A DNA stretch of 15,245 nt. Source: Candidatus Hydrogenedentes bacterium UBA2224. GTDB lineage: Bacteria; Hydrogenedentota; Hydrogenedentia; Hydrogenedentales; SLHB01. This document shows, one piece after another, positions 1 to 6,458 of the stretch (positions are counted from its first letter, which is position 1; each line of letters begins with the position of its first letter). Position numbers and translations under genes: made by a program. The stretch spans positions 8,869 through 24,113 of the forward strand of contig DDYW01000031.1 of assembly GCA_002348185.1 (NCBI GenBank), in the 5' to 3' direction. The notes under the pieces were generated by a model, which saw only the letters and a list, made by a program, of their open reading frames with translations, made no database searches and was not told where the DNA came from.

Positions 1-10
1 GTCCCCGTTC

Positions 11-46
11 GAACCGGATGGGCCGCCACGGGGGCTGCTCCTACAA
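11..46 (-). repeat. Dispersed GTAGGGGCAG-type hairpin repeat, copy 1
   Basis: Read on the minus strand this 36-nt stretch begins TTGTAGGAGCAGCCCCCGTG and ends CCGGTTC. It is nearly the same as positions 10070-10105 read on the plus strand, with a few substitutions and two 1-nt length differences. Two non-coding copies in opposite orientation indicate a dispersed intergenic repeat. The copy at 10070 has a cleaner hairpin than this one. Confidence 0.6.
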
Positions 47-81
47 TACAAAACAAAGGGGATCGAGGCGGCCCCGTCTCT

Positions 82-135
82 ACCGTCCATCCCGTCCATC
101 CCGTCCACCGCGTCCACAAGGTCCACCGCGTCCAC
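82..135. repeat. 9-nt minisatellite, six units (CCCGTCCAY)
   Basis: Six consecutive 9-nt units lie at 82-90, 91-99, 100-108, 109-117, 118-126 and 127-135. The unit consensus is CCCGTCCAY, with the first two or three bases varying. An inverted four-unit relative lies at 10192-10227. Open frames through it read only as Arg/Pro/Ser-rich repeats and are not credible genes. Similar GTCCATCCC runs are common between genes in Planctomycetota-like and Hydrogenedentota-like genomes (recalled, not checked). Confidence 0.7.
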
Positions 136-169
136 CCCTCCGCGTTTGCGTCGTGCAATCCTCGGCAGG

Positions 170-802
170 CTATGGCCGGGTTCTCGCGCGCAGCCGGACG
201 TAATGCAGTTTTGAGATAAATGCCGTGGCGCGTTCGTGCATCTCGGTGGCCATGTCATCCACGCGGGCGCTGAGCCAACTGTGAAACGCGACGGCGGGGA
301 TGGCGACGATCAGTCCCGCCACGGTGGTGATCAGCGCTTTGGAGATGCCTTCGGAGAGCACGCGCGGATGGCCAATGCCTTCCACCGTGATGGCATTGAA
401 CACCGTGACCATGCCGAGCACGGTACCCAGCAGACCGAGCAGCGGGCTGACGTTGCCGATGATTTCCAGCATGGTCAGGCCGCGCTCCATGGTGCTGACC
501 TGGGTGCGCCCGGTGGCCTGCAGCGTTTCGACCACCTGGGCATCGGGGAGATGGCGCGCGCCGATGATCTCCTCCACGATGCGGGCAAACGGTCCGCGCG
601 CGTTCCGGCAGATTTCCAGGGCCGTCTCGGGCGACGTGTCTTCCGAGAAGTGTTCGACGAGATCGATGACGCTCGGGGCGATTATCCGTTTGCGGCGGAG
701 CATCACCATGCGTTCGATAACGATCGCCAGCCCCGCCAGGGAACACAGGCCGATGGGGAACATGATCCACCCGCCGTGTTTGATCATAGTCAGGATTTCC
801 AC
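170..802 (-). CDS. exbB: ExbB/TolQ/MotA-family proton channel subunit
   Basis: Inner-membrane component of a TonB-ExbB-ExbD or Tol-Pal type motor, which uses the proton gradient to energise an outer-membrane process. The 210-residue protein has the family layout: one N-terminal membrane segment (about 11-30), a large cytoplasmic loop, then two membrane segments (about 112-138 and 156-177). The conserved GLLGTVLGM stretch is at about 123-131 and ALITTVAGLIVAIPA at about 156-170. The start is taken as GTG at 802, because AAGGAAG lies 7 nt upstream; an upstream ATG at 853 in the same frame has no such site. ATG at 787 is a further alternative. The gene follows the tonB-like gene on the same strand after 78 nt, so the two are probably co-transcribed. 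TolQ is possible; the TonB-like neighbour makes ExbB the better guess. No exbD follows in the remaining 169 nt. Confidence 0.88.
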   Translation of the reverse strand: MEILTMIKHGGWIMFPIGLCSLAGLAIVIERMVMLRRKRIIAPSVIDLVEHFSEDTSPETALEICRNARGPFARIVEEIIGARHLPDAQVVETLQATGRTQVSTMERGLTMLEIIGNVSPLLGLLGTVLGMVTVFNAITVEGIGHPRVLSEGISKALITTVAGLIVAIPAVAFHSWLSARVDDMATEMHERATAFISKLHYVRLRARTRP

Positions 803-809
803 AGGCAGA

Positions 810-816
810 CTTCCTT
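810..816 (-). promoter_or_regulatory. Shine-Dalgarno site deciding the exbB GTG start
   Basis: AAGGAAG on the minus strand sits 7 nt before the GTG at 802. It supports that codon over the in-frame ATG at 853, which would place this site inside the coding sequence. Confidence 0.6.
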
Positions 817-880
817 TCTCGAACGAGGATGGTGCCTCATGGCGGCAGGCCATTGCAACACGGAGGACCGGATGCCGGGA

Positions 881-1867
881 TCACAAATAACTGAACGTCC
901 AGCGGATTTCGAGGTTCTGGGTGCGGTAGATCGCGGGGACATCAAAGGGGAACGGGGGAAACGGCGCGGCTTTTTCAATGGCCTGCTTGCACAACACCGC
1001 AAACGTGGGCGAATCGCCCGATTCTACGATCTTGACGCGCACGAGCTTGCCCTCCGGACTGATCGCGCAGTCGAGAACGGCCCGGGTGCGCGACACCCCG
1101 GAAAAGCGGATCTCGAGCGCGGCGCGCCAGTTGCGTTCTACGCGGTCGCGGACCTCCTTGAGGTAGGGTCCCAGCTCGTGTTCCAGGGCCTCAAAACCGA
1201 CGAAACCCTTGCCCTCGGCTGCGCCATCGGGCCGCGCCTTCGACACGCCCAGATGGGGCTGGGGCGGGGCCGCCGGCGCCATCGCGGGTTGGGGTTGCGC
1301 CTGAGCCATCTGCTGACGGGCCGGCTCGGGCGTTTCCTCGGGAAGAGGCGTTTGCGTTTCTTCGGTCCGTGCAAGTGCCGTGAGGGCCGCGGGCAGCGCT
1401 TCGTCCGGCAACTCCGGCGATGTGGCGGAGTCGTCGGCCTTGGCCTGCGGTTCCGCGGACTCGCCCCGGGGTACGGGGGGTTGCGGCGGTGCGGCCGGGG
1501 CGGGGGCCACGCGCCCGGCCAGGTCGTCGACGTCGGACGTCTGTTCCAGTCGCGGACCGGGGCGCTCGCCCTCGGAGTCTTGCAGGCCGCTGGCCTTGGA
1601 AGCCCGGTCGGAAATCAGGTCCGTGTCCGGGTCAACCGGGGACGTGGCGGGCACGGCCGTATCCACGAAATTGCGGAACCCCTGGGGCTCGGGCTCCAGG
1701 TTGAGCACAAGCGGTTCCTCGCGCGCATAGCTGGGGCCGATGGCATCGACAATGGCCAGCGCTCCCATGACGCTGAAAAACGCAATGAGGGCGCCATGGA
1801 TCGCCGCGGCCGCGACGGTCGCGCGGACCATGCGCCTGCCGTACTGGTCGGGTTCGCGTGTGCTCAT
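881..1867 (-). CDS. TonB/TolA-like energy transducer with C-terminal TonB domain
   Basis: Periplasm-spanning protein expected to pass energy from an ExbB-type motor to an outer-membrane receptor. The 328 residues show a short basic N-terminus, one membrane anchor (about 14-40), and a long Pro/Ala/Glu-rich low-complexity linker (about 50-215). The C-terminal domain (about 225-328) contains YLKEVRDRVERNW, the usual opening of TonB/TolA C-terminal domains, then CAISPEGKLVRVKIVESG and PFPPFP. Cys267 and Cys293 could form a disulfide in the periplasm. ATG 1867 is preferred over GTG 1927 because a TGn-TACAAT promoter element lies at 1876-1884, inside the longer version. No ribosome site precedes 1867, so the message may be leaderless; ATG 1831 is another possibility. 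It is first of the pair with exbB. TolA is the main alternative, and I leave the symbol open. Confidence 0.82.
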   Translation of the reverse strand: MSTREPDQYGRRMVRATVAAAAIHGALIAFFSVMGALAIVDAIGPSYAREEPLVLNLEPEPQGFRNFVDTAVPATSPVDPDTDLISDRASKASGLQDSEGERPGPRLEQTSDVDDLAGRVAPAPAAPPQPPVPRGESAEPQAKADDSATSPELPDEALPAALTALARTEETQTPLPEETPEPARQQMAQAQPQPAMAPAAPPQPHLGVSKARPDGAAEGKGFVGFEALEHELGPYLKEVRDRVERNWRAALEIRFSGVSRTRAVLDCAISPEGKLVRVKIVESGDSPTFAVLCKQAIEKAAPFPPFPFDVPAIYRTQNLEIRWTFSYL

Positions 1868-1875
1868 GATTTTCG

Positions 1876-1904
1876 ATTGTATCAGACTGGCCGTTCCCGG
1901 GGAA
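1876..1904 (-). promoter_or_regulatory. Candidate extended -10 promoter for the tonB-like gene
   Basis: On the minus strand TACAAT (1876-1881) is preceded by TGA (1882-1884), which matches an extended -10 element. The best -35 at 17-nt spacing is a poor TTCCCC (1899-1904). The -10 ends only 8 nt before ATG 1867, so transcription would start almost at the start codon. This assumes a sigma-70-like consensus. Confidence 0.4.
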
Positions 1905-1973
1905 TGGAGCAATCGGGTCTTTGACACGAGGACCGGCTGGCCAGGGTCCCTGGTATTCCCCGCATTCCAATCA

Positions 1974-2022
1974 GGCGGCGGCCCGGGTTCTCGCGCCGCC
2001 GGGTTCTCGCGCCGCCTTTTTT
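1974..2022 (+). terminator. Terminator-like structure containing a 16-nt tandem duplication
   Basis: GGCGGCG at 1974-1980 can pair with CGCCGCC at 1994-2000 or with the second copy at 2010-2016; six T residues follow at 2017-2022. The two CGCCGCC arms exist because GGGTTCTCGCGCCGCC is duplicated perfectly in tandem (1985-2000 and 2001-2016). On the plus strand it would stop transcripts arriving from the left or attenuate ones starting upstream. No plus-strand gene lies to its left in the window, so its role is unclear. Confidence 0.45.
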
Positions 2023-2045
2023 GTGCCCTGCGCGTATGGTATAGT
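2017..2045 (+). promoter_or_regulatory. Candidate promoter for the kinase-deacetylase genes
   Basis: TATAGT at 2040-2045 is preceded by TGG, which fits an extended -10. At 17-nt spacing the only -35 is the T-run at 2017-2022, a poor match. A start near 2052 would give a leader of about 180 nt that includes the hairpin at 2081-2109. Called by eye only. Confidence 0.35.
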
Positions 2046-2080
2046 GCTCACATCCTTTACGAAGCGCTGGCAGGTTCTTT

Positions 2081-2109
2081 GCCCGGCCATTCCATCTGCG
2101 AGGCCGGGC
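2081..2109 (+). promoter_or_regulatory. Leader hairpin with 8-bp perfect stem
   Basis: GCCCGGCC (2081-2088) and GGCCGGGC (2102-2109) are perfect inverted repeats around a 13-nt loop. No T-run follows, so it is not a typical terminator. It would lie in the 5' leader of the kinase gene if transcription starts near 2052, and could be a protein site or an mRNA structure. Confidence 0.4.
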
Positions 2110-2230
2110 GTCTGTGCGGAAGGTTCCAACCCGCGGCGATTTTGTGCGTGTCAGCGGTCATGCGGCGCATAAACGCTCGTCGCAGCGCCTGCCGCGCGGG
2201 GTGACGCAGCCAAAACAGAGGAAGAAAATC

Positions 2231-3628
2231 ATGTCGAACGCGTTCAAACTCATCAATCCGAAATTCGTGCCTCCGCTGGATCCGGGATTTCGCCCGGCGG
2301 TGCTGGCCAATCGCGCCTTTGTGAACGAGGTCAGGGAATCGGGCGCGGGCGTGCCGCTGGTGCTGGGTCTGGAACGGTCGGACGGTTCGCTGTCGCGCTA
2401 CGAGACGGTAGTGTTTCCGGAGGGTCATCCGCGGGCCGATGCGAATCTCCGGTACGTCGAGCGCCTGGTCAAGTTTCTGCTGTGGCAGCGCGGGGGGTGG
2501 AAGGTGTATGTCGGCGGCCCGAAGAGCGTGGGCGCGTATATCGCCCAATGCTACGCGCCCGACGGCAGCCGCGCGTTTGATTACCATTTCATGGGCGAGG
2601 ACGTCTACGAAAAGACGTTCACCGTCGTGAGCTGCGATGCGGAAGCGGTTCCTCCCGGGAAGGAGACCACGCAGCCGCTTGGACGGCACCTCGAAGGCTG
2701 CCGGATCGGGTTTGACCTGGGCGCGTCCGACCGCAAGGTCTCGGCCGTGGTCGACGGCGAGGCGGTGTACAGCGAAGAAGTGGTCTGGGAACCGCGCAAA
2801 AACACCGATCCCTCGTACCATTATGATGAGATTATGAAAGCCATTCAGACGGCCGCATCGAAAATGGAACGTGTCGATGCCATCGGCGGCAGTTCGGCGG
2901 GCGTGTACATCAACGACCGTCCCATGATCGCCTCGCTGTTCCGCGGGGTGCCCAAAGACAAGTTTGACCGGGTCCGGAACCTGTTCCTGCGCATCCGCGA
3001 GGAGATGGGCGTGCCGCTGAACGTCGTCAACGACGGCGAAGTCACCGCGCTGGCGGGCTCGATGTCGCTCGAGGACAACGGCGTGCTCGGGATTGCCCTG
3101 GGTTCGAGCGAAGCGGGCGGCTACGTCACGATGGACGGGAACATCACCGGCTGGCTCAACGAACTGGCGTTCTGTCCCGTGGACTACAGCGACGAGGCGC
3201 CCGCGGACGAATGGTCCGGCGATCGGGGCGTGGGCGCGCTGTATTTCTCGCAGCAGTGCGTATTCCGGCTCGCGCCCCGGGCCGGCATTGACCTGCCGGC
3301 GGGCGTTACCGACGCCGAGAAACTGAAAGCGGTCCAGGAGAAGCTCGAGGCGGGTCATGACGGCGCGCTCAATATCTGGCGCAGCATGGGTTACTACATG
3401 GGCTATGCCATCGCCCATTACGCCGATTTTTACGAGTTGAAACATGTGCTGATTCTGGGCCGGTGCACGTCGGGCCGCGGCGGCGACCTGATTCTCGAAG
3501 GCGCGAAGGAGGTCTTGAACGCCGAATTCCCGCACATTGCCGCTTCGGTCAACATCCAGTTGCCCGACGAGAAGAGCAGGCGCGTCGGTCAGTCCATCGC
3601 CGCGGCCAGCCTGCCCGCGCTTCCGTAG
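2231..3628 (+). CDS. ROK/hexokinase-fold (ASKHA) family protein with N-terminal extension
   Basis: Probable sugar kinase, or a sugar-binding relative, of the ROK family. The 465-residue protein has an unrecognised N-terminal part (about 1-155) and a ROK-like core. The core opens with the phosphate-1 loop GFDLGAS (160-166), then GGSSAGV (about 219-225). NVVNDGEVTALAG (about 264-276) carries the Asn-Asp pair (267-268) expected to include the catalytic Asp. GIALGSSEAGGYV (about 287-299) resembles phosphate-2. The usual ROK Cys-rich zinc motif is absent; the equivalent stretch reads ELAFCPVDYSDEAP. ROK proteins are usually 290-400 residues, so this one is long. ATG 2231 is preceded by AGAGGAAG at good spacing, which rules against an earlier start at 2114. 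It is followed after 117 nt by a PIG-L deacetylase with no terminator between. Substrate unknown; an amino sugar or its derivative is a guess from that neighbour. Confidence 0.75.
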   Translation: MSNAFKLINPKFVPPLDPGFRPAVLANRAFVNEVRESGAGVPLVLGLERSDGSLSRYETVVFPEGHPRADANLRYVERLVKFLLWQRGGWKVYVGGPKSVGAYIAQCYAPDGSRAFDYHFMGEDVYEKTFTVVSCDAEAVPPGKETTQPLGRHLEGCRIGFDLGASDRKVSAVVDGEAVYSEEVVWEPRKNTDPSYHYDEIMKAIQTAASKMERVDAIGGSSAGVYINDRPMIASLFRGVPKDKFDRVRNLFLRIREEMGVPLNVVNDGEVTALAGSMSLEDNGVLGIALGSSEAGGYVTMDGNITGWLNELAFCPVDYSDEAPADEWSGDRGVGALYFSQQCVFRLAPRAGIDLPAGVTDAEKLKAVQEKLEAGHDGALNIWRSMGYYMGYAIAHYADFYELKHVLILGRCTSGRGGDLILEGAKEVLNAEFPHIAASVNIQLPDEKSRRVGQSIAAASLPALP

Positions 3629-3745
3629 GACGGCCGGGCCGGGGACTGAGAACATTCCGGCGCCCGCGAGTGTTTCGGGGGCGGCCGTGGTGCGATGGGG
3701 TATCGGTTCGAGCTATAGCGAGAGACGCGATTTCGGGAGGAAAGC

Positions 3746-4594
3746 ATGAAGTTCAAACTGGAAACTGCGGAACTTTTTGTGCCGGACGGCCTGCCCGCCC
3801 GGGAGGCCTTGGCGCGGACTACCCATCTGGCGGTCGGCGCGCACCAGGATGACCTCGAGATTATGTCGTTCACGGGCATCATGGAGTGTTTTCAACAGGC
3901 CGGAAAGTGGTACACGGGCGTGGTGGTCACCAATGGCAGCGGCTCGCCCCGCGACGACGTCTACAAGGACTACACGGACGACGAGATGCGGGTCGTGCGC
4001 TTCAAGGAGCAGAAGAAGGCCGCCGTGGTCGGTGAATATGCCGCGCAGGTGCTGCTGGACTATCCCAGCTCGGCCATCAAGAACGCCGCGGACAAGAATC
4101 CCGTGGACGATCTCAGGCTGATCCTCGAGACGGCGAAGCCGGAGGTAGTGTACACGCACAACCTGGCCGACAAGCACGACACGCATGTCGGCGTCACCTT
4201 GAAGCTCATCGAAGCGATCCGGGCGCTCCCGAAGGCCGGGCGTCCCAGACAGCTCCTCGGCTGTGAAGTGTGGCGCGACCTGGACTGGATGACCGACGCC
4301 GACAAGGTGGGCTTGGACGCGTCGGCCCATGAAAACCTCCAGGCGGCGCTGCTGGGCGTGTTTGACTCCCAGATCTGCGGCGGCAAGCGCTACGACCTGG
4401 CCACCATGGGCCGCCGCAAGGCCCACGCCACCTACTTCGCCTCGCACGGCGTCGATCTGACCACCGGGCTGAATTTCGGTATGGATTTGACGCCGCTGAT
4501 CACGGACGAAAGCAAGGACCCCGCCGCGTACGTGCAGGAACTCATCCAGCGTTTTTCGGACGAGGTCAAAGCGCGTATGGCCAAACTCGTGTAG
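3746..4594 (+). CDS. PIG-L/LmbE-family N-deacetylase
   Basis: Zinc-dependent enzyme of the PIG-L/LmbE family, whose members remove N-acetyl groups from GlcNAc-containing compounds or diacetylchitobiose-like sugars. The 282-residue length is usual. The signature AHQDD lies at 32-36, with Gln where most members have Pro. His33 and Asp36 are probable zinc ligands and Asp35 the probable base. KHDTHVGV (143-150) supplies the third ligand, His147. VVTNGSGSPRDD (about 60-71) and MRVVRFKEQKKAA (about 81-93) match the family's threonine/glycine loop and the region where E, R and K of the partner helix lie. ATG 3746 has GGGAGG five nucleotides upstream. It probably shares a transcript with the ROK-like gene before it, and the terminator at 4607-4641 closes the unit. 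The pair suggests deacetylation plus phosphorylation of a sugar; this is inference. Confidence 0.88.
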   Translation: MKFKLETAELFVPDGLPAREALARTTHLAVGAHQDDLEIMSFTGIMECFQQAGKWYTGVVVTNGSGSPRDDVYKDYTDDEMRVVRFKEQKKAAVVGEYAAQVLLDYPSSAIKNAADKNPVDDLRLILETAKPEVVYTHNLADKHDTHVGVTLKLIEAIRALPKAGRPRQLLGCEVWRDLDWMTDADKVGLDASAHENLQAALLGVFDSQICGGKRYDLATMGRRKAHATYFASHGVDLTTGLNFGMDLTPLITDESKDPAAYVQELIQRFSDEVKARMAKLV

Positions 4595-4606
4595 TGGATT
4601 TCATCC

Positions 4607-4641
4607 GGGGCGGCCGTGCCTGAGTGCGGCTGCCCCGTTTT
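4607..4641 (+). terminator. Rho-independent terminator after the deacetylase gene
   Basis: GGGGCGGCC (4607-4615) pairs with GGCTGCCCC (4628-4636) in a 9-bp stem with one G-T wobble, followed by GTTTT (4637-4641). It starts 12 nt after the deacetylase stop and separates the kinase-deacetylase unit from the ABC importer. It also argues against starting the binding-protein gene at GTG 4616, which lies inside this hairpin. Confidence 0.7.
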
Positions 4642-4659
4642 CTATCCGGCCCAACCGCC

Positions 4660-4665
4660 GGGAGG
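4660..4665 (+). promoter_or_regulatory. Shine-Dalgarno site deciding the binding-protein GTG start
   Basis: GGGAGG lies 10 nt before GTG 4676. No better start codon with a ribosome site precedes the signal peptide. Confidence 0.5.
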
Positions 4666-4675
4666 CGCAGACCAA

Positions 4676-5668
4676 GTGAGACCAATACGACAACCGCGCC
4701 GCCGCAACGCACGTGCCCCGGGCGCGCTGTGCGTGGTTGCGGCCGGTCTCGTCTGGTTTTGCGCAGGTTGCGGCGGAACGGTCGAGGTTCCCGCGCCGGA
4801 TGACGCCGGGGAAGAAGCCCGCGGGACGCCGCCGCCCGAAACGGTCTCGGTCCCCGAGCGCATCATCACGTTCGCGCCGCACATTACGGAGACCGTGTTC
4901 GCCCTCGGGAAAGGCGGACAAGTCATCGCGGTGTCGGATTTCTGCGATTACCCGCCCGAGGTCGAACATCTCGAGCGCGTGGGGGGGTGGCACAATCCGG
5001 ACCTCGAAAAGGTCACGCGGCTCAATCCGGGGCTGATCATTGTCCAGGGCGAACACGAACGCGTGACCGAACTGGCCGAAAAACGCGGGTTCGAACTGCT
5101 CCGCGTCAACATGGACAGCCTCGATACCATCCGTGAGGGCATTCAGATCATCGGCGACCGCCTGGGATGCCCCCGGGAGGCGAACACGCTGGCGCAGACG
5201 TTCGACGCCGACCTGGCGTCGGTCCGGGAACGCGTGGCGTCGCGCCCGCGCATGACCGTGCTCATTCTCACGGGACGCCAGTTGCACGACATGGCCGATT
5301 TCCATACGGTCGGCGGGACGTCGTTCGTATCGGAACTCGTCGCCGCGGCCGGTGGCGATAACCTTTACCAGGACGAAGAACAGCCCTATATTGAAGCCTC
5401 AAAAGAAACGGTGGTCATGCGTGCGCCGGAGGCCATCCTCGAATTCCACGCCGGAGAGACCCTTTCAGACACCGTCCAGGCGCAGTACCTCGCGGACTGG
5501 CAACAGTTGCCTTCGCTTCCGGCCGTGCGAAACCACCGGATCTATCTCATTACGGAGTCGCATGCGTTGCGTCCCGGGCCGCGTGCGCCCGAAATCGCGG
5601 CGAAACTCGCCTCGCTGCTGTATCCTGACCTCGAAAATGTGTTGAGGGACCATGGGCAGACGCCTTGA
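4676..5668 (+). CDS. Cobalamin/ferric-siderophore ABC transporter binding lipoprotein (BtuF/FepB class)
   Basis: Periplasmic ligand-capturing subunit of a class II (metal-chelate) ABC importer. Starting at GTG 4676 gives 330 residues. The N-terminus is Arg-rich, then hydrophobic (about 15-28), then a lipobox-like FCAGC with Cys32 as the likely lipidation site; Cys rather than Leu at -3 is unusual. The mature part begins SVPERIITFAPHITETVFALG and contains CDYPPEVEHLERVGGW and NPDLEKVTRLNPGLIIV, the typical N-lobe pattern of PF01497 proteins. The C-lobe includes GGTSFVSELVAAAGGDNLY. The CDYPPE and RVGG motifs recall BtuF, but iron-chelate binders share them, so ligand and symbol are left open. 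The stop overlaps the start of the ATPase gene by 17 nt. The 81-nt upstream gap is too short for a full cobalamin riboswitch, and I saw none. Confidence 0.87.
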   Translation: MRPIRQPRRRNARAPGALCVVAAGLVWFCAGCGGTVEVPAPDDAGEEARGTPPPETVSVPERIITFAPHITETVFALGKGGQVIAVSDFCDYPPEVEHLERVGGWHNPDLEKVTRLNPGLIIVQGEHERVTELAEKRGFELLRVNMDSLDTIREGIQIIGDRLGCPREANTLAQTFDADLASVRERVASRPRMTVLILTGRQLHDMADFHTVGGTSFVSELVAAAGGDNLYQDEEQPYIEASKETVVMRAPEAILEFHAGETLSDTVQAQYLADWQQLPSLPAVRNHRIYLITESHALRPGPRAPEIAAKLASLLYPDLENVLRDHGQTP

Positions 5669-6458
5669 ATCACATTCTGTATCGTTTGCATACGTGCCGG
5701 AATCGCCGGTTCTGGCCGATGTCGATGTGGGTGTGACCGGTGGCGAGGTCATGGGCGTCATCGGGCCGAATGGTTCCGGCAAAAGCACCCTCCTGCGCCT
5801 GCTCTGCGGCTTTCTGCGTCCCGCCCGAGGCGCGGTGTTGCTGGACGGGCAGCCGCTGTCCGCTATCCGCAGCCGGGAACGCGCCCGCATCCTGGCGTTT
5901 CTCCCTCAGACTGTCACCCCCGCCTTTGCATTGACCGCGTTTGAAGTGGTGCTTCTGGGGCGGTATCCGCGGCTGGGGCCGCTGGGGGCGCCGGCCGGGC
6001 GCGACCGGGAGATCGCGCTGCGCTGCATGCGGGAAACCGAGACGGACGGCCTGCGCTACCGTGATTTCGGCACCTTGTCCGGGGGAGAACGGCAACGCGT
6101 GCTGCTGGCGAGCATTCTCGCTCAGGAGCCGGATCTGCTGCTGCTCGACGAACCCACCGCGGCCCTCGATATCAACCACCAGGCCGGGATCTTCGCGCTC
6201 TTGCGCGGGCTGGCCCGGAACGGATACGGCGTCGTGGTGGTGACCCATGACCTGAACGTCGCGGGGCAATTCTGCGACCGGCTCGTGCTGATGTCCGCGC
6301 GGGCCCGCATTGTGGCGCAAGGGACGCCGCGGCAGGTCCTGACGCGCGACCTGTTGACCGAGGCCTACGAATCGCCCATCGTTGTTACGGAACATCCCAT
6401 CACGGGTACGCCGCTGGTGTGGCCGGAACCCGCATCCGCCGGAGGAGCGAAGCCATGA
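5652..6458 (+). CDS. Cobalamin/ferric-siderophore ABC transporter ATPase (BtuD/FepC class)
   Basis: Cytoplasmic ATP-hydrolysing subunit that drives the importer. The 268-residue protein has a complete nucleotide-binding domain: Walker A GPNGSGKST (38-46), Q-loop Gln86 in FLPQT, signature LSGGERQRV (142-150), Walker B LLLLDEPTAALD (162-173, with Asp166 and Glu167), and switch His199 in VVTHD. The spacing LLGRYPRLGP after the Q-loop is typical of the FepC/BtuD subfamily. ATG 5652 lies inside the end of the binding-protein gene (17-nt overlap), and the stop forms an ATGA overlap with the permease start, so the three genes form one translationally coupled operon. No key residue is missing. The substrate follows that of its partners, either a corrinoid or an iron chelate. 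Confidence 0.92.
   Translation: MGRRLESHSVSFAYVPESPVLADVDVGVTGGEVMGVIGPNGSGKSTLLRLLCGFLRPARGAVLLDGQPLSAIRSRERARILAFLPQTVTPAFALTAFEVVLLGRYPRLGPLGAPAGRDREIALRCMRETETDGLRYRDFGTLSGGERQRVLLASILAQEPDLLLLDEPTAALDINHQAGIFALLRGLARNGYGVVVVTHDLNVAGQFCDRLVLMSARARIVAQGTPRQVLTRDLLTEAYESPIVVTEHPITGTPLVWPEPASAGGAKP

Larger units (their letters stand above)
1868..2230. other. Divergent intergenic control region
   Basis: This 363-nt gap separates the minus-strand tonB-like gene from the plus-strand kinase gene. Besides the listed promoter, terminator and hairpin candidates it holds a perfect odd palindrome, CCAGGGTCCCTGG, at 1941-1953. I see no coding region, tRNA or recognisable riboswitch in it. Confidence 0.6.

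Noticed and set aside
18..203. A small Arg/Pro-rich protein at the left edge
   Set aside because: It is a translation of the 9-nt minisatellite and has no ribosome site.
236..1924. A 562-codon plus-strand frame opposite exbB and the tonB-like gene
   Set aside because: Antisense shadow of two genes with clear motifs; the long frame is explained by high GC in third positions.
2057..3655. A 532-codon minus-strand frame opposite the ROK-like gene
   Set aside because: Antisense shadow. The plus-strand protein has ASKHA motifs and a good ribosome site; this frame has neither.
4595..4675. A cobalamin riboswitch before the chelate importer
   Set aside because: Only 81 nt are available, largely taken up by a terminator hairpin. 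No B12-box-like sequence is visible.
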